Of a stretch of DNA of 64,000 nucleotides, positions 22,901-35,864 are shown in pieces. The DNA is taken from contig WBMV01004777.1 in assembly GCA_013396655.1 (NCBI GenBank), positions 407,128-471,127 on the forward strand. The letters run 5' to 3'. This stretch comes from Campylorhamphus procurvoides. Its lineage: Eukaryota; Chordata; Aves; Passeriformes; Dendrocolaptidae. Under the pieces are notes generated by a model that saw only the letters and a list, made by a program, of their open reading frames with translations, made no database searches and was not told the origin of the DNA. Within the stretch, counting starts at the first letter, position 1; the number at the start of each line of letters is the position of its first letter. Both the position numbers and the translations under genes were made by a program.

Positions 22901-25900
22901 CTCTGCCTCAGCTGGAAAACCTGAATTAGCTTCTGAAAAATGTAGCTGACTCCCATCTGTTGTCTGTATTGCAGGATCAGGGATATTGCTTCCTGGAAAT
23001 GGTGAATCAGTCAGGGTGCTGAAGAAGCCCAGTGACCCAGACCCTTTGGTCACTCTACTCCGTGTCCAAGTCAGCTGCCATCCTTGCCCTGTGTGACCTG
23101 TCGTCCTCCCCGAGGGAATCACTGAGCCCTGGGAATGGGCCTTCAAGCTCTGCTTTTGCTGCATATTCCCTCATGTAGGATCACTTATCCAGACTGACAG
23201 CTCCTCAGATACTGACCTCAGGCTGGTCCTGCTTCAGTGGGACCAAGCATGGAAAGGACCAGATGAAAATTCCCGCCCACCAGCACAGCTAAGCTAACAC
23301 TCATCTGGAAGCTGAGTGGGCAGTCCAGGCTGGAACAGCAGCAAGCAAAGTTATAGGACTGATTTCTCCATCTGCTTTCTCTTGAGGGGCAATTAATAAG
23401 TGGGCAATCAAAATGGAGCCTCCTTGAAGTCCCCCCAACCCTCCCTTGCTCTCCCCAGCTGAGGTCTTTAATTTCCTCATTCCAGCCCTAACAATATAAC
23501 CATTATCACAGCCACCTGACTCCCTGGGCCTCTGTCCCCACCCCTTTCATGATCTCTCTTGCCTGTTCCTGTAAATTGGAGGCAGAAGCAGCCACCTCAG
23601 ACCAGTTTTTGTTCCGGCAGCTGCTGCTCCGAAGCCAACAGGGATCACAGAGCTGGGGCTGGTCCCCCTGTGAGCCCAAGGCAGCACCCGGCATGGCACA
23701 GCCTGATGGACACAGGTGCTCACTGCTGCCTGCAGCTTCCCCAGGGCTGCCATGGGACAAGCTTGCTTGTGTTTAGCTTGTTTTTTGATGCTGCCTCATG
23801 AAATTGAATGGCCTCTCTCAGTCACTCCCATCCCAGTGGTTTCCTGTTGCTTCTGCTTCTTGGCTCTGCTCTGGTGGTGATGATTTCTCCTCGCCTGCAA
23901 TATAAACCTGAAAAGGGAACCGACATGGAATTAAGCTCTTAAGAAGAGAAGTTCACCTATAAATGCCATTTCTTTTATGGGTAAGGCCAGATTTATTGCC
24001 AAGTGGCTTAAGGGAGCCCTTTCCACCACACCCTTCTTAAAAGAAAGAGAAGGCAGCATCACCTCCCTTTCCCATCTCCCTTTCCATTGTTCCGATGTGT
24101 TCTATTCATCCATCTGCTTGAGAGGTTTTCTGCCTTCCCTCACAAGATCTCAGGCTAGCAGTGATGGAAGGGTCTGGAAAAGGTCTGAAAGTCCTGGAAT
24201 GGTCCATTAGGCAAAGAACCTAATTTTTTTTCAAGATGTAGCTTGATAAATTCAAGTTAAGGGTTAGGTGACAGGCTCCCTTTTGGTGTTATCTTGGTTT
24301 TTCTAATGAAGTAATCTGGGGTTTATCCTCTGTAGGACCTGGAATGTCTGGATTATTACCTTATTTTTTTTTCTCTTTTCATCCTTTCTTTTAAGCAGAA
24401 AAGGTTGGCCAACAAACATGAGTCTTAGTCGAGCCATGTGACCACTTCTAATGATATTGAAAAGAGTGAGATTTCATCCTTATATTCACACTCCCATTCT
24501 GTCACCCTTTCTTTTAACTCTGTGTCAAGACTGCAGCTGTTTCGGATAAATCTCATATATCAAAAAGTTTATACTCCTGGGCAAATTTTGGGGTCAGGAA
24601 GGGGATTTAATCAAGTAAGAAACATTGAGGGTTTTTTTTAGAGAAACAATCTTCCCGTGTAGCTTGAAAAACAGTCCACTTCAAGGAGTCCAGGGCCTTT
24701 TGCCTTCCAAATCCTCTCCCAGTAAAGAATCTCAAAGTATTTGCCTTCTGCAACTGATCTTTTGTGCTAGGGAGTTAATAAGATCTTGATGGTGTTTCAT
24801 GGGAGGGCAGGTCTGTGAGGATGATTTACATATGTACAAAAGTAAAAAAGAAGGGAAAAAGAGTAATTCATAAAGAAATCAGTACTAAGCAAACCTGGGA
24901 TTTCAGAAGTGTTTGAAAAAGGGGGGGAAAATGATAAAAAATACAGTTGAAAATAGGAAGTAGAGGGAGATGAATGGAAGGAACAGTAGTAAATGAACTG
25001 AAAAAAGAGAAGAAAACTGTGCACTGCTTTGTGAACTGCACCCGGATGTGGTGGGAAGGCCTGCATTGCCCAGTGACACTGAAATATGCACTGGCAAGTT
25101 ATATATCTCTCAGAGGATGACACATGCAAATCAGCTTGCAACATAGGAGGCTGAGTTTAATCCACCAACTCTTAAAACAGTGACATACTGCCTTTCCTGC
25201 CTTTGCAGTCATTTTTCCTTCCTTTGCTGCACCTTTTCATGTTTTCATTTTCATCAGCTGAATTCACTCTCTGTCAGCCTTTGCCATCCTTACTAATTGG
25301 GCATGCTCATGGAAAATGGGGTGAACATCTTTCTTGAGGGCTACATAAACCACTGTTCAGTGGGGTGAGGGAAGTTACAAAAAAAGCATCCATCAAAAAA
25401 AGTCAGAGTTACCCACGACTGGAAGATTAGAGAGAAGGATGCCAACTTTGGCATGTTGCGTATAGCAAGGCAGAGAGTCAGGTCAAGCAAAACTTCAAGG
25501 AACAACTAGGAAATGGAATCAAAACAAGCATTAGAATCACATCTCTTGAATCACATCAGGCACCTGCCAGATGTTCTGAGGGCAAAGTGGTGACGAGGCT
25601 GTGCAAGGAGCACACAGTGGAGATAAAGGCCATTGCAGACAGCTCTGCAGCTGAGCTGAGCATTGAGTGAGGAGATCAGTGTGGCAGAAGCAGGGTGGGG
25701 TTTGCCAATGGACATGTCTGGAACCGAAGTGGCTGTGGAAAAGGCTGCTCAACACACCAACAAAGCGAACAGTAACAACTTGCTGGGAGCAATGGCTTTT
25801 GTCCAAGAGTCTTAAAGGATCTCAGGAATAAAATAGCTGATCTGCTCCAAGCAGCATGTACTCAGCATTTGCTGCCAGTGCAGTACCTGAGGAGGGGAAA

Positions 25901-27799
25901 GGGGTGAATGTGATGCCCCTGCAGGTGGACAGTTTGGCAAGAGGCAGGTGGTGGAAGGGTTTCTGGGACTAGTTTGGGCTTCACATGAAGATAGCATGAG
26001 TTAAAAGATGAGAGGTAAGTACAGTTAGAGTCTAAGAGGGTCTGGAGCAGCCTGGCATACTACTCCAGGATACTTAAGCCTCCAGCAGGCTGTGAAATCC
26101 ATACTCTCATCTGTCAACCTGAGGGAGGTGTGTGCTCTGATCCACCTCCTGAAGATTGGGATGAATGCTTGGGTGAATGTTGCCTGGAGCCAGCTGGGAC
26201 CTGTAAAGTGTTTGGCTCTTGCTGCAGGACAAAAGGAATGTTGTGGTCCAGGCATGTAGACGCAGCTACTGATGAGGGGGACAGCAGCAGTGACCAAGGG
26301 ATGTGTTTCTGTCAGCACCAGAAATGAAGCTGCTGCTGGGTAGCCCTCCCCTTTCTCCTCTTCTGATTCAGGAGGAGGAGCTCCCAGTGCTGCAACCATT
26401 GCATCCACCTGGAGACGTGGGTGGGGATGGTCCCCATTTCTCTTCTATCTCTCCAGGAGAGACAGAAGCTGGTCCTGGGGACTGAAACTGACCCCCTCCA
26501 CTCCAGATGGGCTTTTTGAGCTTCTCAGTTATTTTTTCATCCAGAGGGGGCATTTGCCATTTTCCAGTATCTGGTCATCACTCATTGAAGGAGATGTATG
26601 GGAATCCACCATTCTGTGTGCTTAGAGAAGCTGAATTTTCAACAGACCCAGGAGGAAGAACATGCTTTGACAATGGGAAGGAGCTGGACTGACTTAGTGT
26701 GACACATCATGCTCTGGGGAGATGCAGAAGTCCATCTGCATCTGTTATTGTAACAGAGCTGAAGGCTTTGGGAAAAGAAAGTCCAGTCCTTTTACCTTTT
26801 CCCATTTCTTTGGGTTGTTTTTGTTTTGCTTGTTGAGTTTTTTTGTTGTTTGTTTGGGGTTTTGGTGTTTTCTTTTGGGTTTTTTGTTTGTTTGTTTTTC
26901 TTTTTTGGCTGGTTGGTTGGTTGTTGGTTTGTTTGGCTTTTTTTTGAGAGGCAGAGAATGTGGAATGTTACAGGCACTCCATTGTCCATTTCAGCTTATC
27001 ATTGCTCACGTCACTGAAGTCCTGATGAAGGACACATCAGAGAAAGTGGTCAATGCAGAAGATTGCTGTTACTAAGAAAAGCAAACGTGCAGCACCACCA
27101 AGGACGTGTCTTTGGTCAGCATCTCATACTCTTCACAGAGATGCCTCAGGGTGATGTTCCCACAAGCAGTACTGGGGGTAGAAGCAGCCATTGTATAGCT
27201 GAGACTCCCTTCTCTATGAAAAGAGGTATTCAGCTGTTGAGAAGAACTGCCTGATGTCTGTGGGCTTTCAAGAAGCTGCAACTGTGTGGGAGTCATTTTA
27301 CTGCTTTTAGGTGTGACCCACCAGCTGCTCACTGGGCTGACACAACTGAGGACCTTGACCCCTGGGCTCTTGCAAGGAGCTTGCTGCTTCAAGCTTCTGA
27401 TCTGGAAGAAATGTACAGCTGCAGAGCATGAATACTGGCTGAGATGCTTTGTCCCAGCCCACCCCTACCAAATGGGTTGCACTGGTTCCTTGCACTTCAT
27501 TGACCAAAATCGGGGATATGTGGGAAAGGTTAGCATCGTGTCTATGGTCAGTGTGGAAATTTGCTTCTAGACTTGAATGAGATACTGTCTGTCATTGCCT
27601 GGTGGATGGTGGGAGAGGGGTTTTGAATGATTCCTGTGCAATAGGCACTTCACTGTGAGTCTGCAAGAGGCTGAGGGTGACAGGTGGAATTTGAAGCTTC
27701 TCAACCTGAGCATAGGACACCAAGGTGGAAATCAGCTTTCTAAAGGACAGCTTTCCCCACTGTAGAGAGCTGTATCATTTTAACACTTCAGACTCCAAA
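19911..27799. other. Intergenic stretch without recognisable genes
   Basis: About 8 kb with no supportable exon. It holds an AT/CA-rich microsatellite-like patch at about 20570-20665 and a dense G/T tract at 26815-26945. Short frames at 22572-22853 (-), 23549-23801 (+) and 26025-26408 (-) show no known domain, no consistent splice sites and no signal peptide. CD27 or LTBR would be expected near here by mammalian order, but I cannot see TNF-receptor cysteine-rich repeats. Confidence 0.45.
26815..26945. repeat. Low-complexity (TTTG)n-like tract
   Basis: Nearly pure T and G on the + strand, with irregular GTTT, GGTT and poly-T units. No poly-A-tailed retroelement body is visible next to it. Confidence 0.9.
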
Positions 27800-27910
27800 A
27801 AAGGCACCTTAAAGCTAATCTAATTCCAACCCCCTGCCATGGGCAGGGACACCTTTCACTACACCAGTTTGCTCAGAGCTCTGTCCAGCCTGCCAGGCCT
27901 GCTGGATGGA
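27800..27910 (-). repeat. CR1 LINE 3'-end fragment, reverse orientation
   Basis: Reads TTCCAACCCCCTGCCATGGG, then CAGGGACACCTTTCACTA and a CAGTTTGCTCAGAGCTC block. This is the reverse complement of the CR1 3' region seen at 19335-19823. Confidence 0.85.
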
Positions 27911-30076
27911 AACATTCTCACATATTTCAAGAGTGGCATCTCTTTATGGTTTAAAAAGCAATCCTTGGTAAGCCTTTTCCTTCCTGTGGTGCCTTACAAC
28001 AGGGCCACTTACACTGAATTCTGATGGCATGTAGGTATCAGGTGCATGGCTGGTGAGGGCTGGCACACTGACCTGAAGGGTACAGAGGGGTCTCTCATGT
28101 CCTGTGCCAGGACAGGGCTTCAGCTGAACAAGGTGCCTGCTCTGTGGTGCCTGAGCTAGAGAAGCAATGGCCATTGTTGCTCTGGAAGTGCTGCAGAATG
28201 TGTGATTGTGATACAGTGGGAGGCTGAAGCAAACAGTTTATTTAGAAGCTTTACCTCTAGATAATTAACATAACAGGTGAGCTTCAGCCATGTTCACAAA
28301 ATGCATCTGAACTGATGTAGTTAGACTGCTGGATCTACTTTGCCAGCTTAATTGAATGAGTAGAGGCATAAGCAAACAAGGGGAATCTATGGGGGAAATA
28401 TAATCTTGAGCTTGGCTTTATTGTTTGCAAAATATCTGCTCTTTCAATACAAGCTTAGAAGTTTTGGCTTATCCAAATCCACAGTACAATGCAGCCACAC
28501 CTCTAAGTAATCTCTGTTGGCTGACGTGCAAAGGACTTAATCTTGTGTTTTGCAGGTTGACAAAATGTGTATGAAATTTAATGTCTTTATATAAAACAAT
28601 TCTCCTAAAGACGTAGTTTAAAACACCTAAATTTAATATTTATTGTATTGACAAAGTATGCCTTATAATGGGTTGGTTTGCCCAGCAGCTGATCAGATGA
28701 TGACCAGATTCCTGCTTCTCAATTCACGTGGCCAGGCAGTGATGCCATGTGGCACTTGGCCACGGCACATTTGACCTTGGAAGGCAGCATGGCTGTCTCT
28801 CAGGGAAGCAGAACATCTAATATTATTTATTATTGTCTTTCTAATGCAATCAAGTTTATATTTGATGCACTTTTAGTCTCAGTGGCATTTTCTGCAATAA
28901 GTGTTTTATATTTAAAATGTAAGGAGCATTGTTGTTAAACACCAGGTCACCTTGTTTATCAGTAAGTATTACTTTTTCTGCTTTAGGGTGTCTGCTTTAC
29001 TTGTCTTTGTGGTTTAAATTCAGTTTGAGACCTTCAGGGACACAGTAATTGTGGACTCCAGTGGAGAGCATCAGAAAGCAGGTAGTCAAGTAAAATCCAG
29101 TGCCATGGGATATTTCTCCTTATGAGGAATACAGTCACTCCTAATGCATTTGTTCCATCTGTCCATTATTCTTCCTTCCCTCCGTGTTGGTTTATGGGCC
29201 AAAAAGGCAGACAAACCACCAGCTCTCATTTCATGTGTAACACAGGACTTGGAATTTTACCCAGTGTCTCTTTTAACTGTTGCCATTAACTTTTCTTATT
29301 TAAAGGACATCTTGAAAAAACTAACCTGACCTTATTTGAAGATATTCTACCCCTTTTATTGACTGATGGCTAGGACAATCACCGTCACTGTTGGGTGTAT
29401 TATGTCTTATCCTACTCTGAATGTGCCTAAACATAACTTGCAGCTGTTAATTCTCACTGTGCCTTTCTCTGCAGGTGATGGTGCCACCAATACTCTGTAT
29501 TTTCTGTGGTGTGATTGAGAGATACTGGTTTAGTGAGACCAGAGTAATGACTCAAAGTGCCCTCTATAAGGTGTTTTCTAATCTTCCTAATTGGTTCTGT
29601 CATTTTGCTCTGGACCATCTCCAGGCTTTCAACATAATAAAAAACCCCTGTGGGCGGCTGCACAGTCAATGGGTATTGCAGCTTCAGGCTTTGCTGGGCT
29701 TCCAATTCCACATTGCCAGTCACAGATCTGTGACTTCCCCAATGGTTGCCAGTGAGGTTCCTGCCCTTGTCAGCTTGTCCTTCTTTGCTGGCTGCACAGG
29801 AGCCAGCTGCCACATACCCCCCTGTTATCTGGGTGTGTCTAAATCCAGCAGGCAGCCCAAAAAGCTTCCGTGAGTCCTGATCTGGAAGAGCAGCCTCTGG
29901 GAGCAAGGGGACTGGTATTGACACTGAGGATCCCTTAGAGGTCCCCTGCCTGAGTCCTGGGTGGCTCCCCCCTCAGTGTGGGCTCAGCCCACCCGTTCTC
30001 TGGCCCTGGAGCCATGCAGTAGGCTTGACTCCACCGAGTGGTGCAGGAGGTGCACAGACAGAAGACAGCCATTGGA
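27911..30076. other. Intergenic stretch, possible 3' flank of the TAPBPL remnant
   Basis: No recognisable exon. Overlapping frames on both strands at about 29454-29924 lack any motif I know and look like chance open frames. Confidence 0.4.
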
Positions 30077-30090
30077 AATAAAACTTTATT
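30077..30090 (-). terminator. Possible polyadenylation site
   Basis: Overlapping AATAAA on + (30077-30082) and AATAAA on - (30085-30090, reading GCAATAAAGTTTTATT). On the minus strand it is followed by T-rich sequence, a good signal arrangement. It lies 2.3 kb beyond the TAPBPL transmembrane exon and could be that locus's former 3' end. The near-palindrome leaves the strand uncertain. Confidence 0.35.
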
Positions 30091-30530
30091 GCATGAAATG
30101 CATCAAAAATTAAGAGGAAAAGATAGAAGCAAAACCTGCTTCCACTAGCAGTTACATTCTGCCCATGGTTACTCGTAGGTGTTCCCACAGGTCAGACAGC
30201 TCAGAGGGATTCATGGATCAACAGCACTGAGGCAGCATGGTGGTCCAGGGCCTGGGGAGACTCCACAAACATTACTGAGCATCTTCTCTTGTTTGAGTAT
30301 GTTCAGCTGGCCAGGTGACTCATGCTCATCTGAAGGACTCTCTTTGCTTTAGCTACTGACCTTTCCATTTGCAAATTTTATTGACAGCGTTTTTTACAGT
30401 TGTGTCTCCTGTTGCAAGTGTTAAACAGCACAGTTCTTTCAGAGAGGCACACACTGTCAGCAGTAATTGCTGCTCTTTTTGGACAATGATTTTTTGTCTG
30501 TTAGCTAACAATTAATTCACAGAATGCAAA

Positions 30531-30570
30531 TGATAGTGTATTCATACACTTGATAGTGTATTCATACACT
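30531..30570. repeat. 20-bp perfect tandem duplication
   Basis: TGATAGTGTATTCATACACT occurs twice in a row (30531-30550 and 30551-30570). The copies are identical, so the duplication is probably recent. Confidence 0.95.
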
Positions 30571-32377
30571 ATTCATTTTTTCTTCAGAATTAAAAAATCT
30601 CTTGATTTGTTTAATCTGCACCAGCGCTTTCATTAACCACATGTATTCTTTTGTTGAATGAAGTCATGTTTGTTTCTCACAATGTTTTCTGTTCTTCTGT
30701 TTTTCTTTCTTTTTTTTTTATAATACTAAGTTATTAATGTTATTTTAATTGTTTAAGCATCTGTTACCTGTCTTGTAATAAATTCATGCTCTCTTACCTG
30801 TGATTATTACTACAGGACCATGTAACAGTCAGGTATCATCTCACTTTCTCTCTCTGAACATTGGCACAAAATGCTCTGCCAAGATCCTGGGATTTTTCTA
30901 GTATGCCAGGATTTTTAAATACCTAATTCCATCAGACCAGGTGCCTGCTCAGCCAAATTTTTTATGATTCTGAGACGCAAATTTTCTTGGCTACTGATCT
31001 GAAAATACTTATGCTTAACAGATGCTGTTGAAACTTTCCTTAGTTTGCAAAGTAAGTTGTTTACTATCCTCATGTAGGGTGAATACACAAATCCGGTTCT
31101 TTTCGTATACAAACAACTACCTTCTCTGTATCAAAAAGCTTCCACCAAAAATCTTCACGATCAACAGTTTTACCTATGTCCACCCCGTAAGAGCCTAGAA
31201 TGTTACTAGTATTTCTTAGATTTCAACATATTTTGAAAAAAACGGCTTCCAAGTGCCGTTAGGACTTGCAGCAATCCAGTTTTTCCAGATTATTTTGAAC
31301 ACTCCTTATCACCTTGTATGCTTCATAAATTCTCACTTTTACTGTGTGCCATATACTTCCTTTTCATCCACCCCTTCCTTCTGCCTTTTTTTTTTCCTGT
31401 TGGTTTTATATAAGATTTAGAAGTGTTAACCTTCAAATTCCCTGTTAGGCAGAAAAGGCATTTAATTGTGTCTGTCTTTTTTCACAACTACAAAGCCACA
31501 GGTCCCCTCCATCTTGTAAACTTCTAGTAGTGAAATGTCTATTCAAAATTTTATTGTAGTTTTCTCCTGTAGAATCATATTTTTCTGATTGCTTGATTTG
31601 CCATCAGTTTAACCTATAACTTCCTCTGCTTGAGGATTTACCATTTTGAAACACCAATTTTGCCTACATATACACCCTTCACACACAAAACATATATATA
31701 CATAAATATCTTACTTAAACAACTGCCTTGTAGGCATTAACCAAATGTACTTATATACAGCTACAGATACACACCTACATACATGTTGTATGTTTACTTA
31801 CAACATGTACACATACATACATGTACCTGTATATGCACATGCATATATGCAGTCATACAAACACTCATCTATATACAATGTAATTTTCTCTGAAGCCAGA
31901 GAGGAGGCATTTTTTAAAATGTCAGACTCGAGGCTGTCCATGTTGCCCTCCCTGGATGAAGATGTGTTTTCCTGTGACTCCACCAAGGGCAGCCCCATTC
32001 CTCCCATACCAACCAAGGGCTCTGTTAGTATTTTTACAGGGCTGGTTCTCTCGAGCAGGATGTGTCAAGGGACAAAGGACTGTAGGTGAATGACACAAAG
32101 GTTTCCTCTGTTCTGAAGCTGTTAGAATTTGCTAAGGCTTTGGTTTAGCTGAAAAGGAGAAAGGAAAAAAAAAAGTAAGATGCAGGAAGACCAAAGCAGT
32201 GCAAAACATTCACTTTGTGTTGCCTTTTACCAGAAATGAGTCTCCAGCTCATGCACTCTCTCCGTCTCCCTGCAGGATCCTGGGTTATCCTGACCTACAT
32301 CTCTCCTAAGTGGAGGTGCAGAGCAGAGGAAGATGCTCCTTTCTGCATCTCACCCACGAGGGATGTGGCTCAGCATT
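30571..32377. other. AT-rich stretch downstream of the TAPBPL remnant
   Basis: No exon seen. It contains poly-T runs (30713, 31389) and the alternating purine-pyrimidine tract at 31670-31880. If the TAPBPL locus is or was transcribed, this would be its 3' UTR or downstream flank on the minus strand. Confidence 0.4.
31670..31880. repeat. Degenerate TA/CA/CATA microsatellite
   Basis: Dense in ACATAC, TATATA, CACAC and ATGCATAT units with no constant period. Similar shorter patches occur at about 20570-20665, 46310-46365 and 54855-54905. Confidence 0.75.
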
Positions 32378-34185
32378 TTAAACTCCCCCTGCTCTTCTCC
32401 TGAGCACAGTGAAGAGGACAATGATGAAGATGATGGTAGCAATTAAACACCCCACCTGTTCTTGCAATCTCCTTTGCTCTGCAGAGGAAGAGGAGGACCA
32501 GTGATGTCGCATTGGCTGGAGGGGCTGAACAGCCAGCGAGTTGTCACAGTTAAACTTCCACAGCAGCTGCCTGTACATGCTCTTGTCAGGGACACAGACG
32601 TGACGTGACTCAAGTGAGCCAAAGCCACACAGGCCCAGGGCCAGTTATTCTGGCTGGACTGATGTGTCATATCTCGTTAAGCTGCAAGGGTGGCTTGCTT
32701 TTCCCTGCTGGGTCAGGAGGAGGCACAGGAGCAATCCCCTACCAGCAAGCAGAGTGAGCTCCAAAAGGGGGAAGCATTTTGCCTATAGTTCTCTAGTAGC
32801 ATTGGTTTCCAGCTGACTTTTGAATTCAGCTGAGCATCTAACTCCTTGGGGCATGGCTGTTTTCTTGTGCCTCTCCAGTGGGGTCCAGCCTACTTGTTAC
32901 TACCTACTTTTCTTCTGTTGCTTCACTTTCAGTCATAAAATCTCTTTTCCCTTGAAGGAAATGAGACATTTACTCCCTTAAAACTTCAAGAATTGAAATA
33001 AAAGCTGAAGAAGTGGAAGGGAAAGGGGGAGAGGAAGACAGAGAGGATGGGTATGAGAGGACACCAGAAAGAAAGCACGGGGAGCTAGGCAGATGTGGTG
33101 TGACTCAGAGGTTTTGATCCCTGTGGTGGGTAGATGAGGTGTGAGGAGGTCTGGGCAGGATGAAGGATTTGCCCCTCTGCCCCTGACGCCTGCTGCCCTA
33201 CTTGGGCACTCACAGAGATGGACTCTGCCAGGGCCACTGATGAAACAAGGCAGCTGTAGGTGGCTGGTGCCTGTGCTGGGGCTGAGCTGATGCTGAGGTA
33301 GAAGGTGATGCTGCAGCTGCCATCTCAGCTTTGCCAGTGGCCGGAGAAACATGTGTTTGAGAGAGGAATTTCCTCATTGTTGCAGGTTAGAACAGTGATC
33401 ACATCTCTCTCAAATGACAACACTGCCAGAATGACATCAACTCTTTGGAGGCTCTGGAGGAGATAAACAGGGAATTGATCTACTGATAGCACAGTACAAA
33501 AGTCTGTCCACGAGGGAGAGAAAACGAGCTGCCTGTGACTGTTGAGTGTTGGGAGTGATAGGATAGGGTGCAGGGCAAATTTCCAGAGCCTGGGGACATG
33601 GGACTCCTGTTGCCCCCAGACACTTCCTTTCCTCACTGGCCATATGCAGGTCGATGATGTGCTGGGCCTGGTGCAGCAGGGTGGACACCAAACAGATGTA
33701 TGTCCCTTGTCTCCCATGCTTGCTTCTTGCAGGCTAAGTGATACCATGTCCACACAGATTTTTGGCCACCTGGTAGCCAGCAATGCCCCCTTCTTGTTCA
33801 CAGGAGTCCTCTCCTTGTCCCAGCTGCCACCGTGGGGTTGTCTAAGCAGCAGGACAATGCTGATCCCAGTGGGGAACCAGAGAATGACCGTGAGCCAGGA
33901 GGCACAGCAGGGCCTCTTGTCAGCCCACTGGAAGCTGTGGCAGGGGATCTCAGATTTCACCTCCTCCCCATCACAGCCCACGTGCAGCAGGGACTCTTTA
34001 TGTGGGATGGATACTGGCAATGGACCCTTCTCACTCTGCACCACTCTCCTCTGGAAACAACATTCACCTTTAGGAAGACCCCTGTTTTCACTGGGCGACC
34101 TTCGCTGAAGAGGTTGTGGGCAGGGAAGAAGCCCTGGCCTGGCTGTCAGGGCTGGCAGTGGTTTCATTTTCACTCTGGCAAAGCT
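32378..34185 (-). pseudogene. TAPBPL: TAPBPL (tapasin-related) remnant: Ig-V, Ig-C and transmembrane exons, disabled
   Basis: TAPBPL (TAPBPR) edits peptides on MHC class I. Minus-strand sequence shows its last domains in order. The Ig-V exon (about 34185-33637) has a strand like human GTVRTAVEFQV near its start, a B-strand Cys with a Trp 16 residues on, and then TYICLVSTLLHQAQHIIDL. Human has TYICQITTSLYRAQQIIQL. The exon ends at an A|GTGAGG donor. The Ig-C exon (about 33453-33215) contains APATYSCLVSSVALAESIS, like human GATYTCQVTHISLEEP. The last exon (32476-32378) starts QRRLQEQVG, has about 16 hydrophobic residues and ends RRRAGGV-stop. Defects: a frame change around 34000-34040, a one-base shift at about 33700-33706, and an in-frame TGA at 33325-33327. 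The first half of the Ig-C domain is also short. The signal-peptide and N-terminal exons were not identified. Assembly error cannot be excluded, but several lesions argue for real decay. Confidence 0.72.
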
Positions 34186-35860
34186 GAATGGAAAAAACCA
34201 AACCATTAAACCCATTGATTCTTTCTGTACCAAGCAGAGCCTGGAGGCACCAGGGAAGTGAGGCACAACCAGCTGGGGCTGAGGAGCCGCCCCCCAACCT
34301 GTGGCTGGGTGGCTTTTGCTGGGTCATTCTGTAAGTCAGCCCTTCATCAGCTTTTCCCACGGTGCTGCTGCATGTGAGCTCATCTCCTCTGACCCCACTG
34401 AGCAGCCTCTGAAAGGACTCACCTTTCTGCCTACTTGCTTTTTAGAATACTTTATCCTTGTGAAAGAGTTGGAGGTTGAAGCAAGTTCCTTTCTCTGTCC
34501 ACCCCACCACCCCAGCCCCCCAAAACCTTCTTCAACTGGAAAGAATGCTGTAGTGACATGAGACAGTTCCTCCTTGGCCCAGCTGGCATGTGGTGCCACC
34601 ACCAGTTGCCAAATGTGCCCTGGCTTTGCAGGAAAAAAACAAGCTGCAAGAAAGGAAAAGGATGAGCTCTGATGGCATTTTAACTACTGCTTTTTCCCTT
34701 GTCTTTCAAACATGGGGAGAGAAGGCTGCTTCTCTGCTAGTCTGTTTCCTCTCCTCACAGTAATACAGCTCACCCTTGCTGTGGCCAGCTAAAATCATAT
34801 ATACACACCTGGAGGGAATCATGATAACCCCCAGCCATAGCATTCCCAAAGCAACCTCCTGACATCCAGCTTGTGCTGGCCAGAAAAAGGTTCTTGATAC
34901 AGACTCACCCCTTGCATCCCAGTCCCATCCTCACTCACCATTTCAGTCCTCTTGGAAAAGCCTCACAAGGAATATTTAATTCTTCCTGCAGAAGTTATGC
35001 TTAGGAGCCCTGAGCTGTCCAATGTGGCCAGCTGCTTTATCTCTTGCACTGCCTCTCCAGGGTAAGATCACACCCTGTGAGTCTGAGATGGACTCATCTC
35101 CCTTCCCCTGGCCCTACCTCTGGCATTATCCATGCTCTCAGAGGGCACCCCCATAGTCCGGTCAGCCAATGAGGCAGAGCAGAACCCTGTGTGCAATACC
35201 TTCATCCCAGGCCAATGCATTGGCTGTGTCTTCTACAGCGAGGCTCCTTTCTCTGATTTGTTAATCTATGTGCCCCAGTAGAGCCCAAACTGCATTTCTG
35301 CAGCCTGTGCTGCAGCTGTGGAAAGGGTTGTGGGTTGCTGCCTGCAGAGAGGCTCTGGCAGCAGTTGTGATGGACTTTGTTTTGCAGGGCTGTAAGCCAC
35401 TCTTGATGGTTCTCTGTAATCAAATCCCTCCAGGTGCCTGCCAAAGGTGGGACCTCCCTTGCATTCTACAGAGCTGCAATCCATTGCATGCTGAATCAGT
35501 CTGGCTATACGGAACAGCACTGGTAAATAAAAAGTTGTGCAGCTTATGAAGCCAGCTAGTAACTATAGCTTTACCATGTGGGTGTCATGTTCAAAAGAGC
35601 CATTCCATGCTGCTACAACTACAAGGAGAGGGCTGTGCATCTGTTTTCTTACTCAGGGAGATGAAAACCACTTAAATAACTATGTGATGACAGATAAGGA
35701 GGCATCAATGAGCATCTAGAGGCCTAGACAAGAAGAGGAAAGAATATACTCATTGTGATGAGAAAAGCAGTAGCAGACAATACTGCCAGCCAAAGGACGA
35801 TGTAGTTCAGCAGGTGAGGCCAGAGTGGCAGATGCCTGTGTACGACAGGGAATCTCAGGT
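34186..35860. other. Region where the 5' exons of TAPBPL would lie
   Basis: On the minus strand upstream of the Ig-V remnant. I could not find the TAPBPL N-terminal domain exons. Short frames (34336-34602, 35202-35520) do not match. A Cys-containing + frame at about 35161-35281 is too short to interpret. Confidence 0.35.
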
Positions 35861-35864
35861 GATG

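Noticed and set aside
26130..26327. Cys-rich + strand frame as a TNF-receptor (CD27/LTBR) exon
   Set aside because: Cysteine spacing does not fit TNFR repeats, and no flanking splice sites or neighbouring exons agree.
26815..26945. G/T-rich tract as a functional element
   Set aside because: Irregular low-complexity sequence without regular G-run spacing or flanking structure. Treated as a simple repeat.
29454..29924. Overlapping 132- and 156-codon frames on both strands
   Set aside because: Neither shows a domain, signal peptide or splice context. Overlapping open frames on both strands suggest chance.
32378..32578. A stand-alone 66-residue single-pass membrane microprotein
   Set aside because: Its hydrophobic half lies just after a splice acceptor and matches the TAPBPL transmembrane exon in position and layout. 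The upstream part is most likely intron.
33325..34266. A 313-codon minus-strand frame as one intact protein
   Set aside because: It opens with GTG, merges pieces of different exons and intron, and the TAPBPL homology switches frame within it. The length is an accident of stop-poor sequence.
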